NCBI GenBank assembly: GCA_000727475.1
Contig: KL647311.1
Coordinates: 97,088 to 161,087, forward strand
Direction of reading: 5' to 3'
From: Sarcocystis neurona
Taxonomy: Eukaryota > Apicomplexa > Conoidasida > Eucoccidiorida > Sarcocystidae
Length of the DNA stretch: 64,000 nucleotides
Positions 1 to 17,600 of the stretch are shown piece by piece. How positions within the stretch are numbered: position 1 is the first letter of the stretch; every line of letters begins with the position of its first letter. The position numbers and the translations under genes were made by a program. The notes below the pieces were generated by a model that was given only the letters and a program-made list of their open reading frames with translations, did not search any database and was not told the DNA's origin.

Positions 1-25
1 CAGAAACAGCGTAAGTTCTTCTGAC

Positions 26-5410
<5,385 letters not shown>

Positions 5411-8400
5411 GGGGCCCTTCGTTCCTTCCCCAGCAGCACGGGACAGCGAAGAAAAAAGTCAAAACGAAGACGCGCACGCGTTCTTCTGCGAACTTGTCTC
5501 TGCCCCCGGGGAAAGCGGGGGAGCAACGTCGGCTTTCTCTGCAGAAACCAGGACTTCGTCGCGGAGAAGCCGGGTGCGTCAGCCCTGCCTCTAAAACGAG
5601 CAGGATAGAAAACTTCTTCTGGAGGAACGTTCGCGCCACCGAAGATGAAGAAAAGGGGAAACGTCGTCTCTGCCGTTCTCCTTCGCTGCTGCTGCTGCTG
5701 GTGGTCTCCCTGTGCAAGGGCCACCCGCGCTTCGCAGGAAGTGCGTCTCGCCTACTTTAGACGGGTACGCGCATGCAGAAAACAACTGCCGCAACGCAGG
5801 CGTGAGTTATTCGACTTCTCTGCTGAAATGCCGGAAATCTCGGTTCTTCAACTTCACCAAAGAATGCACGCACTGCAGAGCATTGCACAGCGAGGCAGAA
5901 ATACAGACGAAGAGAGAGAAACACAGAGACAGAGACACACCCACGGAAACGGTCGACGAAATCACTCCAGAACGGAGATACGTGCTGTGTCTCATGCTCG
6001 GAAGGAGTCTGCAGCAAGAAAACTGAGGGAAGACGAGAGAAGGTAGATGTCGCTGTTCACTGGTGAAGTCTATCCTTGGTCACCGCCCCGCAGCTACTGT
6101 CGACGTACGCCGCCTCGCAGTACACGCAACTTCACATTAAAAGGTAGATACGAGAAATATAGGAAAGACAGAGAACTACTACGCAGAGACAGAGGGGGAG
6201 AAAGAGAGAGAGACAAAGGAAAAAGACGCTGTCCGGTCACGAACGACGGAGCTCGTTACCGCGAAAAAGAAGACGCGTACGACTGAGAAGACGAGGAAGA
6301 AAAGGAAAAGGAGGAGCGGGACGAGAAGAAGCTAGAGAGCGTCAATGCCCTGGGTTTGGAAAGTTACAGAAAAATCGAAGAGAATTTGACATAAGCGACA
6401 CACACACACACACACACACACAAATAAATGAGTCACGACATCACAAGTAGTAGTCAGGCCGACCTGAGTATTTTTATTTACACACAGAGGGCACTAGGAG
6501 AAAAAATAGTTGCACAAGGGAAAGGCACTTTCTGGAGGAAAGAGAAAGGCGCAAATTACACCGTCGCGACAGGAATAAAATCCAGCGTTGCGTATTCCTC
6601 GTATGTATATATACGAGTGGATACATTGATAGGTATATATATGGGAGAGGAAGGGCATTTGATCTCGAGGGAAAAGAGGGCGCAAAAATGCGGTTCGAAA
6701 CCGGAGAGAAGGACGCGTGGAAAAAGAGCAAAGGAGAAGCCCAGAAAGAACTGCGCGCTGCGAAGAAGCGGAAGGGACAGGGCGTCGCGCACCGTTGGAC
6801 TGGCGATGACGTAAGAGAAAGAAGGAAAAGTATTTCAAACCTCGGCTGTTCTCCCGCGGGGGCAGAGAAAAGTGAAATTTTCTTTTTGGGTGTCCACTGA
6901 CACGTTAAGCTGAAAACGGGTGTAGCTGGCCGAGGAAGCTATAGCCGGAAGGCGCGAGAAAGGAGTGTCATGGGTGGTCCCCTTTAAACGAGACAGGCAA
7001 AAGGAGGACACAACGCGAAAAAGGCGTTTAATGGGCAGTCTCACGGCGCAAAGATGCCTTTCTTCTGCCCTGAACGAGAGGACGGCTCCTTTCCTTGAAA
7101 ATGTCGTCCGTTTCTTGCAAAGGAAAACGGTCACGTGAGAGAACGACACTCTTCCCAGGTTTTTCACTCCGGTTAATCTCGCTAATAAGCACGCCTTCTT
7201 CTTCTTCCCCGTGAACAGCCTGCTGGTAGTTTCAACTGTCGAAAAAAGGAAAGCGCGGCGCGTTTGTCGAGATGCCCCGCTTGCCACGGCTCGCACTCTG
7301 ACGGACCACGGCCCGACCTGTGCTCTCCTCGATCTTCAGCTTCAACGTTGGTTTGCACATTTTTTTTCCACGGTCTCGATGCTCGCAAATGGAGGAGTCA
7401 CTATCTCCCTTCGATATTCGACAGCGGCGGGCTGCATGCGACCGACGAGGCATGCGCTGCGCGGGAAGAATCGGCACATAAAACTGCAATTTGTGGATCT
7501 TCATTGTTCTTTAAAGGATTTATTCGCTACGCGTCCATCCAGGGCTGCGGCTTAGTCTCTTGACTTCTTTACCCTCATCCCGTCTGTGCGTCTGCTTCTT
7601 TTTCTAGCATTTTCTGCCGTCGCCATTTCGTTTGTTCTGACTGAGAGAGCCGGCCCGACAGCTGCTTTCCTCTCTTCCTCGCTTCCCTTGGTCGCTCTTT
7701 CTTCTCACCTACACCTGTTTCGCAACGCTACACAGCCAGAAAATATGCACCCGCCCTCAGTCTTGCTCCGCAAGTCCTTTTTGTTCATGGAAACGGAGTA
7801 GTTTCTTCTTTGCTTCCCTCTCCCACTCTTCCACGTTGCCACACACAAGTACCTACCGCGCAATACGATGAACAAGCGCACACAGAAACGCTGCTTTCTC
7901 TGTATTCCCTCCTTTCGTCTTCGCGTCGTGACTCGTTTTCCTGCGACGGTCTGCGAGGCGTTTGCCACCTGTGGGAGTGTACCCTATCTGCACGAACGAA
8001 GTGTAAAACTTTGTTTTCTGCACGTGACAAACGAGGCCCCTACTCGACACGGGTCCGCCAGAGAAAGCACACTTCTTCTCAAGCAACAACAGCGGCACAG
8101 CGGGAATAGCAGGAGCAGCAGGAGAGCAGGGCAGCAGCAGTAGCGACAGGACGGAGGAGGAAAGAAAAGCAGCAGAAAGCGAATTGCAGCTAGCAGCAGC
8201 AGCAACAGCCGCAGCGTCCACACACCAGCAGCAGCAACAGCAGCAGCGTCCACACGCGACCAGCAGCAACAGCAGCAGCAGCGTCCACACGCCAGCAGCA
8301 GCAACAGCAGCAGCCGTATCCACACACCAGCAGCAGCCACAGCTGCAGCAGCCGCAGGAGCACAGGAGAGGCAGTCACAGCACCAAACGGAAGAGGAGGC

Positions 8401-8682
8401 TCCGCAGCAGCCGTTTTCGAAACAGCAGCAGCCGAACGCGACAGCCGTGGCCTTGGGGAAGAGCAGTAACACAGTTGCCCGAAGGGAGAGTCGCCGGAGG
8501 ACCCGAGGCAGCAGGCAGAGGAGGAGGTGCAGGAGACGGGCAGGCGCCTTCTGTTGTCTGCTGGCGGGGACAAAGGGAAGACGCGAGGCACCAAAAGGGA
8601 CAGAACCCTCCTCCTCTTCCTCGTCCTCCTCGGCAGCAGCAGCAGTGATTTGTTTGCGCAGGAGACAGTGCGAGGGAGGAGG
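5411..8682. promoter_or_regulatory. Divergent intergenic region between KRR1 and TRM61
   Basis: The KRR1 ATG (minus, 5410) and the TRM61 ATG (plus, 8683) point away from each other, so this 3.3-kb stretch must hold both 5' UTRs and promoters. Contents seen: purine-rich GAGA/AGAC sequence at 5890-6290, a (CA)n run at 6400-6421, two GCATGC hexamers at 7434 and 7450, and a CAG array at 8070-8430. ORFs up to about 130 codons occur, for example an ATG-started plus frame at 5645-6046, but none shows a domain I recognise. Promoter assignment is inferred from gene orientation only. Confidence 0.5.
8193..8345. repeat. CAG-rich minisatellite of about 33-bp units upstream of TRM61
   Basis: Four units consist of a run of CAG/CAA triplets followed by cgtccacac (one copy cgtatccacac). 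They lie 340-490 bases before the TRM61 ATG. The flanks at 8070-8190 and 8345-8430 are also CAG-rich. The TRM61 frame has no ATG in this stretch, so it is probably 5' UTR or promoter rather than coding. Confidence 0.8.
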
Positions 8683-11600
8683 ATGGAGCAGCCCTTTCAT
8701 GAGGCGGGGCAACTGCCTTCTCTTCTTTTCCCGCAGTACGGCGCATATGTGTTGTTGTATGGCGCCCACGACTTAGTGCAGGATGTGCTGCTGCAGCGAG
8801 GGGCGGTCTGCAGCAGTCGCTTCGGCACCTACAAACACGACGACATAGCCAAGACGCCGTTTGGCTCGAAGGTAATCTCCTTTTGCATGCGTAACAGCTG
8901 GCGCGCATGCACTGAAACGCGGTAGTAGGATAGACCCGCCTAATAGCAGCCGGTTGAAGAAGTAGCGGGTCGATGCACATCTCTTTTTGTGTCGCAGAAC
9001 CGTCGACAAAAAACCCGCGGCTCACCACCAGCGTCTCGGGAGGAACCCTCCATCTCTCTCACCACCCGCACCTCCCCCCTCCCCCCGCGCAAAGACATAT
9101 ACGCAGCTTTCCATCTCCCCCAAATATATGTATATGTCTCTGTATATATATACATATTTACACATTTACACAATTCTACCTCTCTCAGTATATATCATAT
9201 ATATTTATATGTATGTGTACACTTCACACGTGTGCCTCGAGCTAGCGGTACATATATATATATATGGCAGGTTAGGTATAGGGAAGACGAGGGCCTTTGG
9301 TGTCTACATCTCTCGCTCTGTGATGGGTTCAGCATGAATCTGTTTATGTCTGCATGTACATCCCTGCTGCAGTCGAAGTATTCATATAGACACGTGTGTC
9401 TGCATATTTTCACGTATGTACATATGTTGATATATCTACATGTGTCTGTAAATATCAAAGCATACACATCTACCTATGTACGTGTGTCTATATACACATA
9501 TATATATGTATGTAGTGATGTCTACATTTGTATATGCATGTGTGTGATTCTAGATGTGTAGGTATATATGGGAGAGAGGCGCCTATGTATGTACCTCACA
9601 CGTACGCAGCATAGAGGCAAACATGTGGATTTCACTATAGATGTGTATATGTATAAATATTTGTGCCTATATTCATGCATGTACAGATAGGTAGGTGCAT
9701 GCATATGTACTATAGATGTGCACGTGTATATATATATGTATAAGTCTACGTATATCTTTAGATACATATATCAAGTATACGTGTCCCTTTATATTATATG
9801 TGTAACTATATGCATATACAAGCGAATGTGAGTTACATATCTACACGTGTGAGTAGAAATACGTGTATGTTCACGTATATATGCATATATAGCTCTATGA
9901 GTAGCCACGGAGAATTACTTGTATACGTAACACTTTTATAGTTGTGTATATATTGCACGAAGGCCTGATAAGCAACGTTTCCTCTGTAGAACTGCTGCAT
10001 GCGTGGCTGCGGACCGAGCGACCCAACGCGTGAACAAGTCCAGAGATGCTACACGTCTCTACATATATATATGTATGGATATATATTTGCGTACTTTTTT
10101 TCTCTCTTCCTCTCCCCCTCAGTAGATTTCTTAAAATATGTGTCTGCGTGTCTTTTTCTCCCTTCCTCTCAGCGGACTGTCTCATATATATATATATGTG
10201 TATATATGGTTGCTGTCTCTATCTCAGTAAACTTTCTGATATATGTGTCTGCGTGTCTTTCTCTCCCTTCCTCTCAGCGGGTTTGTCTCATATATATATA
10301 TATATGTGTATATGTGGTTGCTCTCTGGATGTAGCTGTCAGCTGCAGTTTCTCTTTGACAGCCGCTTCTTCTGCTTTTGAGAATTTGCTGTGTTTCCCTG
10401 TCAGCTGCTGTAATTGTAGGTCTGCTACTGCCGCTGCTTGTCACTGTTGCTGCGTATGCTGCCGCGTCTTATTCTGCTGCTACGGCCTCGCTGCTGCTCC
10501 ATCGCCATCGCTGCTGCTGCTCCTGCTGCTCTAGCCGTTCTTGTGCGAGTGCTGACGCCTCCGTTTCTGCTGCCGCCCTCCCGCCGCTGCGGGGCTGTGT
10601 CTGCACTTCCGTCTGTTGCTGCTGCTGCTAGTGCGGCTGATGCTGCTGCTCGAGCCTCTGTTGTTGCTGCTTTGTTTGATTGCAGGTGTATGACCGACGG
10701 TCGAAGAAATGGATGGCAGTGCTGCGTCCCGCTGCTGCTGTTGCGGCGCTTGCTCTTTCTCGCCGAACACAAATTCTTGTAATCTCCTCTCTCTTTCCAT
10801 TTCCTCACTCATGCGCTATCTATTTGTCGATATTCATGTGGCTGCATGCAGCTCCTTCTATACAAGTGTTGCTGTTGCTCCTGCAGGAGATGCTGCGGTG
10901 GCTGCTGCCATGTCTGCTGCTGTTTCTGCTGCAGTGCCTTCTGCCAGCTCCGCCGATCCTGCAGGTGGCGCTGTTGTCTTTCTTGCTGCTGCTGCTGTCG
11001 CTGCCGCTGCCGCAAAAATGCTGTCACCTCTTGTGCTGCTACAGCAGTCGCTGCTGCGTGCAGTGCTGCTGCTGTTGTTCTCGCTGCCACTGCTGCCGTT
11101 GCGCTGCGCCTGCTACGGGTGCTGCTGCTGTGGTCCTTGTTGCCCCTGCCGCTGCCGGGCTTTCTCTCCTCGGCTGCTCTTCCTGTTGCTGCTGCGTCTT
11201 CCTCCTTGGGGGTTGCGGTGGTTGCTTCAGTTCTTCTTCTTCTTCCTGCTCCTATTGCTGCCGGCGCAGCTGCCGACCCCGTTCTTGAAGTATCTTTTGG
11301 TCCCTGCTGCCTTTTTGCTGCTGCTGCTGCGGCCTTTGTTGCAGTACCATGCGGATGTAGCGCTGGCGCTATCGCTGCTAGAAGCGTGTCCAGGGAAAAC
11401 TATTTGTGAAGCAGGTGAGGAAGGTCTGGGGGTTATTCTCTCAAACATTTCATCTTCTCTCTTTACAATCGTTCCCTGTCTTCAGGCTCGTCTTTCTTCG
11501 TATGCCTGTCTCTCTGCGTTCCTCCTTCGCTGCGTTTTTCTTTGCGTCCCCAGGCAGTTTTCTCTCCGCTTCTCGTACGTGTCTCGCCTTATTACTTTGC

Positions 11601-14600
11601 TGCTGCACCTGCCGCTGACCCGTTTGGCGCCGCTGTTGCTGCTTCTGCTACTGTTGCCGTCTGTGCCGTTGCTGCGATGCTGCGCTGCCAGCGTTCTGTA
11701 TCCCTGCTGCTGTTGCTCCGTCTGCTGCTGTTGCTCCGGCTGCTGCCGTAGCTCCGGCTGCTGCGGTTGCTCGGGCTGCTGCGGTTGCTGGGTCTGCTGC
11801 TGCTGTCGGATTTGCTGCTGTAGCTGGACGGCCGCGCTTTGCCGAACAAGCTGCTGCCGCTGCGGCGGCTCCTGCTGCTGCTTCGTTTGCTGCTGTGGCG
11901 AGGTCTGCCGTTGTTTTGTTGAAAGTGCTGCTGTTGTCCGAACACGCTGTTGTTGCTGAATTGGCTGCTGCTGCTGCCTAAACTGCTGCTGTTGATATTG
12001 CTGCTGGTGCCTCGGCTGCTGGAGTGGTGCTGCTGCTGCAGCTGAGCTTGCTGCGAGCGCTTCAGTGGGCGGCGTCATCTCGTCCTTCTTCTTCTCTTCA
12101 GCTGCGGTGCTATCTGCGTTGATTAAAGGGCGACGTCGTTACTGTCAAGGCATGCTGCAGTTGCTGAGCTACTTTTTGATCGTAGGTGCGCGCTGCTGTT
12201 GCTTTCCCTGCAGCGTCTTCTGCAGTTTTAGGTGCTGTTTCGCTGCAGCTGCTGCTGCTCTGCTGGTTGCACCCGTCGTTTTCCACGCCCTGTCGTTGCT
12301 GCTCCTCTCCGTTCTGCTGCTGCTGATGCCGCACCCCTCCTACCACCAGTCCGGACGCTGCTGCTACTGCGACTCCTTCTGCTCACACACACAGCTGCTG
12401 CTGTTGCACTTCCGACTGCCCTGTGCCTGCTGCTGCTGCGTCTCCTGCGGCCGTGCTGTTCCTCCCGCAGCAACGGCTGCTGTCGCTTCTCCTGCCGCAC
12501 CGTGTGGGGACCGCTCGTTCTGCGCGTCTGCGGACACCCTGTGGCCGCTGCTGCTGGTGCTGCTTTTCCCGCGGCTACGTCGTCACTGCTGCTGAGAGCA
12601 GCTGCTCGTGTGTATATATATGTGTGTGTGTGTTACCTTTGCCTATACGCTGCTCTCGCTACTACTGCTGCTGCTGCTTTCTTTGCTGCTTTCTGGGGGC
12701 GGCTGTCTGATTGAGCCGCTGCTGCTGTTCTGCTCCTCTGCTGCTGCGGTTTGCTGCGACCATGTTGTTGACGCCACCGATGCTGCTGCTGTTGCTGCGG
12801 TGCTGCTGCTGGTCACTCGTGCAGGCACCGGTTCGGCATGCTTCACACGTTTTCTCGCAGAGGCCGTGGCTCCCAACGGCCGCATCTTGACGTTCGAAGT
12901 CAACCCAAGCAGATTCCGCGAAGCCAGGTACTTCTTCGTAAACAAACAACAACAGCGGCACGTCGAATCTGTTCACATACATATGTATATATGGATATAT
13001 AGATAGATAGATATGTATTTGTACATCCATATACGTATATAGATAGATAGATACTCATGTTCAAACATCTGAGTGTGGCTGTTGGATCCTTTGTTACTCT
13101 CCCTGCTACGTATATACACTTCTGTGTGTAGATGCGTGCATCGGTCCTTCTCTCTGAGTAGATAGGTGCAAGTGTCTATGTACTTCTTCACGCAGTCACG
13201 AGGACGTCACTTTTCCTGTCTTTCTCTGTTGAGTGAATACATCCGTGCCTCTCCATTAATATATATATATATATGCGCATGTATATTTCTATGTGACTGC
13301 GCGGTAAACGGGGAGCACCTCTACAGGAATGTACTTCGTGGAGCAGTGGCGACAGCATACATATATACGCATCTGCAGCAGCAAGCCTGTGTACGGATGT
13401 GCGCGACTACACATACATATATATATCTGTAGACGTATACATATTCATAAGTGAATGAGATTCTGCATGTTTCTTTCCACTACTATATCCGTGTAGAGCT
13501 ACATTTGTGCAGGAGTATGTTTGTGTACATGTAAGAGAGACGTATATACGTGTATAGGCGTATAGGTATAGGTCTGTTATATATACGTATACGTTCATAT
13601 ACGTATGCCTCTATGTGTGGGTGTGGCATATATATATATACATCTTTAGTTGCGATATACATGTTTTGTTCTGTAAATATGCATATGTGTGTGTGTACTT
13701 CTGTGGAAATGATACATACATACTATATATATAAATATGTATATATGTATATTCTTCTTCATTATCGCTTGAAGCAGGGCGTGGTGAGGCGTGTGTGTCC
13801 ATGAAGAGCGTGGTGCCACCGCCGGCGCTTATTTCTCCCTGCGAGTGAATTCTTCCTGTACTTCTCTGTCCACACCCTTTGTAGGTAGGTGTACTGCGTA
13901 GACGATGGGGGAGAGACGCGGAGGGGCAGGAGACTGACACCAGCACATTACGCAGGTAGGAAGCGACTTTTCATAGTAAATGATGTGTGCGCTGGCGCTG
14001 CTTCCTTTCTGTTTACAGAGAAGACTGCCGCCGCCTGCAGCTGCAGCACGTGGTGAGCTGCTTCCACCGTGACGTGTGCTGCAGCGGCTTTTGCTGCACC
14101 AGTACGGCTGCGCCTCGCGCACAGCCGCCCCCCAACCACAGCAGCAGCAGCAGCTCGAGCTGCAGCAGCGTCGGTAGCAGCAGCAGTAGCAGCAGCAGCG
14201 ACACACAGGACTGCAGCACCAGTGAAACACCGGCGTCGCTTCCACTTTCGCGAGGAGACGACGGGCTTCGTGCAGCCGCCGGCGCCGCGGTAGAAGCTGC
14301 CTCTCCAGCGGCTCGTGGAGGAGTAGCAGGAGGACGAGGAGAAGGAGGAACCGCTGCAGCAGCAGACGCAGGCGCGGATGCAGCTGCAACAGCAACAGGC
14401 ACGAGGGCGAGGCGCTGCAGCACAGACAGCAGGACAGAGCGAAGTGAAGCTGCTTCTGCTGCTGTTGCGGGTGCTGCTTCTGCTGCTGGTGAAACGTCGT
14501 GTTCGTCTGCTGCTGCTCTCCCTGCGCTCGCTGCACCTGGCTCTGCTGCTGCTGTTGCTGCGTCTGCTGCCCTCGCTGTCCCTGCTTCTCCCGCTTCTGC

Positions 14601-17600
14601 CGCCGCTTCTACCTGTGCTGGTGCTTCCGCTGCTGCTGCGCCGGCTCTTCCGGCGCCGAAGACGGTCGACGCTATCTTCCTGGACCTCCCTACGCCGTGG
14701 CTGGCGCTGGACCACGCGCAGACGACTCTGAGGGTAAGAGCGTTTTTTCTTCTGCTCTATCTTTCTTGTCCTGGGAACCATTTCTCCTTCTCCTCGTCAA
14801 GCAAACTTCCGGCGAACTCCGCCCCTCCCACCGATGTGTCGCTGCTGCTCACCCGGTCTCCTCCTGCACCTACGCGTAGAAGACAAACGCGTGCAGCCGG
14901 TGAAGTTACACATACACACACACACGTATATCCACATATCGACTTTTCTGTATGTGTATTTGTAGGTGAGTCAAGTTGCTCTACAAACATACGTGTGGAT
15001 CGATGTATAAGATGTGTGCAAGGGTTTATTAGTGATTATGAACTACTTTCTTCGTCACGAATGCGAAATTCACCAGGAGAAGATGTCGCAACAGCGTGTA
15101 TTTCACATACTGCTTCTCTCGCACGTGCCTGTGTGGGTTGACCTGTAGGTGGTCTGTATCTGTGTATGTTAGTAGAACTCACGTTGTGTCTCTTTGTATG
15201 TATACGTGTGCGTTAAACGTCACTGCAAGTTATATACGCGTGCGTCAGTGATCAAGCCCGTGGGGACAGAGTTGGTCTTCGTCTTGCACGTGATTGAAGA
15301 CGGAACATCAATTTTGTCTGCCTTCGTATTTCTGTCTAAGGCATCGACTCGCATAGATGGAGACAACAGGGAGACATTCTTTATGTGTGCATATATATAT
15401 GCGTATCTGTGTCTATTTATATCTATGCGTATTTATATATATATATATATGTATATCTCTGTATATGAGTGTATGCATATATATATATATAGCTGTATGT
15501 ATATATTTTTGTACGTATATACACATATATATATATATGCGATGTATCTCTCTGTGTCTGTCTGTCCTTTTGCATACGTGCGAGCCGATGCGTTGAGAAG
15601 AAAAAGGAAGGTCGACACGAAGAAAAGTGGTCATCGTTGTCGAAACGTGCAGAAACGGCATTTCAAATGCGAAGTCTGTCCACATCTGGTTGATCCACTT
15701 TTATGTATATATGTACGCGTCGGTTTTCTTCTGTATACGTACGTCATGAGGCGGCTGAGGTTATCTTCTTCAAGACGCGTAACACTTCCGCAAAGCAAGA
15801 GAGAGGGACTGAATAGGTGGATGCATTTCTGTCATGCTGAATCTTCTGCTTTTTCACGCGACTTGATGTATGAAAATGGAGCCGTATTGGGCTTTTATTA
15901 CCCTCGAGGGAAAACGGCTGTGTTTCTCGAAAAGGTGACTTTTTGCGAGGAGCGGGAGGACGTATTCCGGGCAGTCCCTCGGTGCTTCTTGTAACGGGTT
16001 TTGGCCGGAGGGACCGTGTGGAGGAGTGTGTAGTTGCTGTCTGCCTCACATCGAAGCACACGTTTTTCCTCTCTATTGGCGCAGCCGGTCATGTACAACA
16101 AGGCTGTCCTTCACTGAGAAGAGGTGGGGCCATGCGCTGTTGCTGCTGCTTGTCTTGGTGCTGCTGCTGGTGCTTCACTTGATGCTGCTGCTGGTGCTGC
16201 CCTTGGTGCTGCCGCTGGTGTTGCTCTTGGTGCTGCTGCTGGTGTTGCTCTTGGTGCTGCTGCTGGTACTCCTCTTGGTGCCACCGCCGCTCCTCTGGCT
16301 GCTGCTAGTGCTCCCCTTGGTGCTNNNNNNNNNNNNNNNNNNNNNNNNNNNNNNNNNNNNNNNNNNNNNNNNNNNNNNNNNNNNNNNNNNNNNNNNNNNN
16401 NNNNNNNNNNNNNNNNNNNNNNNNNNNNNNNNNNNNNNNNNNNNNNNNNNNNNNNNNNNNNNNNNNNNNNNNNNNNNNNNNNNNNNNNNNNNNNNNNNNN
16501 NNNNNNNNNNNNNNNNNNNNNNNNNNNNNNNNNNNNNNNNNNNNNNNNNNNNNNNNNNNNNNNNNNNNNNNNNNNNNNNNNNNNNNNNNNNNNNNNNNNN
16601 NNNNNNNNNNNNNNNNNNNNNNNNNNNNNNNNNNNNNNNNNNNNNNNNNNNNNNNNNNNNNNNNNNNNNNNNNNNNNNNNNNNNNNNNNNNNNNNNNNNN
16701 NNNNNNNNNNNNNNNNNNNNNNNNNNNNNNNNNNNNNNNNNNNNNNNNNNNNNNNNNNNNNNNNNNNNNNNNNNNNNNNNNNNNNNNNNNNNNNNNNNNN
16801 NNNNNNNNNNNNNNNNNNNNNNNNNNNNNNNNNNNNNNNNNNNNNNNNNNNNNNNNNNNNNNNNNNNNNNNNNNNNNNNNNNNNNNNNNNNNNNNNNNNN
16901 NNNNNNNNNNNNNNNTACTCCTCTTGGTGCCACCGCCGCTCCTCTGGCTGCTGCTAGTGTTCCCCTTGGTGCTGCTGCTGGCGCTTCCCTTGCAGCTGCT
17001 GGTGCTCTTCTTGATCGTGCTGCTGGTACTTGTCTTCATGCTGCTGCTGATGCGACCGCTGCTCCTCTTGGTGTTGCTGCTGGTGCTTTTCTTGATGCAG
17101 CTGCCTGCTTGTCGTGGTGCTGCTGCTGGTGTGCCCCTTGATCCTACTGCTGCTGGCGCTCCTCCTGGTGCCACTGCTGCTCCTCTTGCTGCTGCTGGTG
17201 CTCCTCTTGGCGCTGCTGGTGCTTTTCCTGGTGCTGATGGTGGGCCACGTGGTGCTGCTGCTGCGCGTGGTACTGTCGCCGCTGTTGGTGGTGCTGCTGC
17301 GACTCTTGGTGCTGCTGCCGCTGTTGGTGCTGCAGCTGCTGTTGGTGCTGCTGCTGCTCTTTGTGGTTCTGTAGCTGGTGTTGGTGGTGGTGCTGCTTCG
17401 TTTGGTGCTGCTGCCGGCTCGGTGGCTGCTGTTCCTGCTCCTGTTTTTGGTGCTGGTGCAAGAGGTGGTGCTGCTGGACTGCTGCTGGTGTGGTGACTGC
17501 TGCGCTTGTTACTAGTGTGCTGCGGATGTGGGCGTTGGTAATACGTTTGCAGCTCTGCTGCACTTCAAGCTGCTGACTCCCCGCACATGCGGCCGCTGCT

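Noticed and set aside
8193..8345. CRISPR-like regular array
   Set aside because: Units differ in length, have no unique spacers, and the genome is eukaryotic; it is a CAG minisatellite.
10709..11959. 416-codon plus-strand ORF rich in Leu, Cys and Ala
   Set aside because: CTG-array translation spanning two introns. The conserved exons 2 and 3 are explained by spliced segments, and only 11345-11414 in this frame is TRM61 coding sequence.
16026..17141. Long plus and minus ORFs through the N gap
   Set aside because: Open only because N codons have no stop and the satellite lacks stops. TRM61 exons 5 and 6 join without this sequence.
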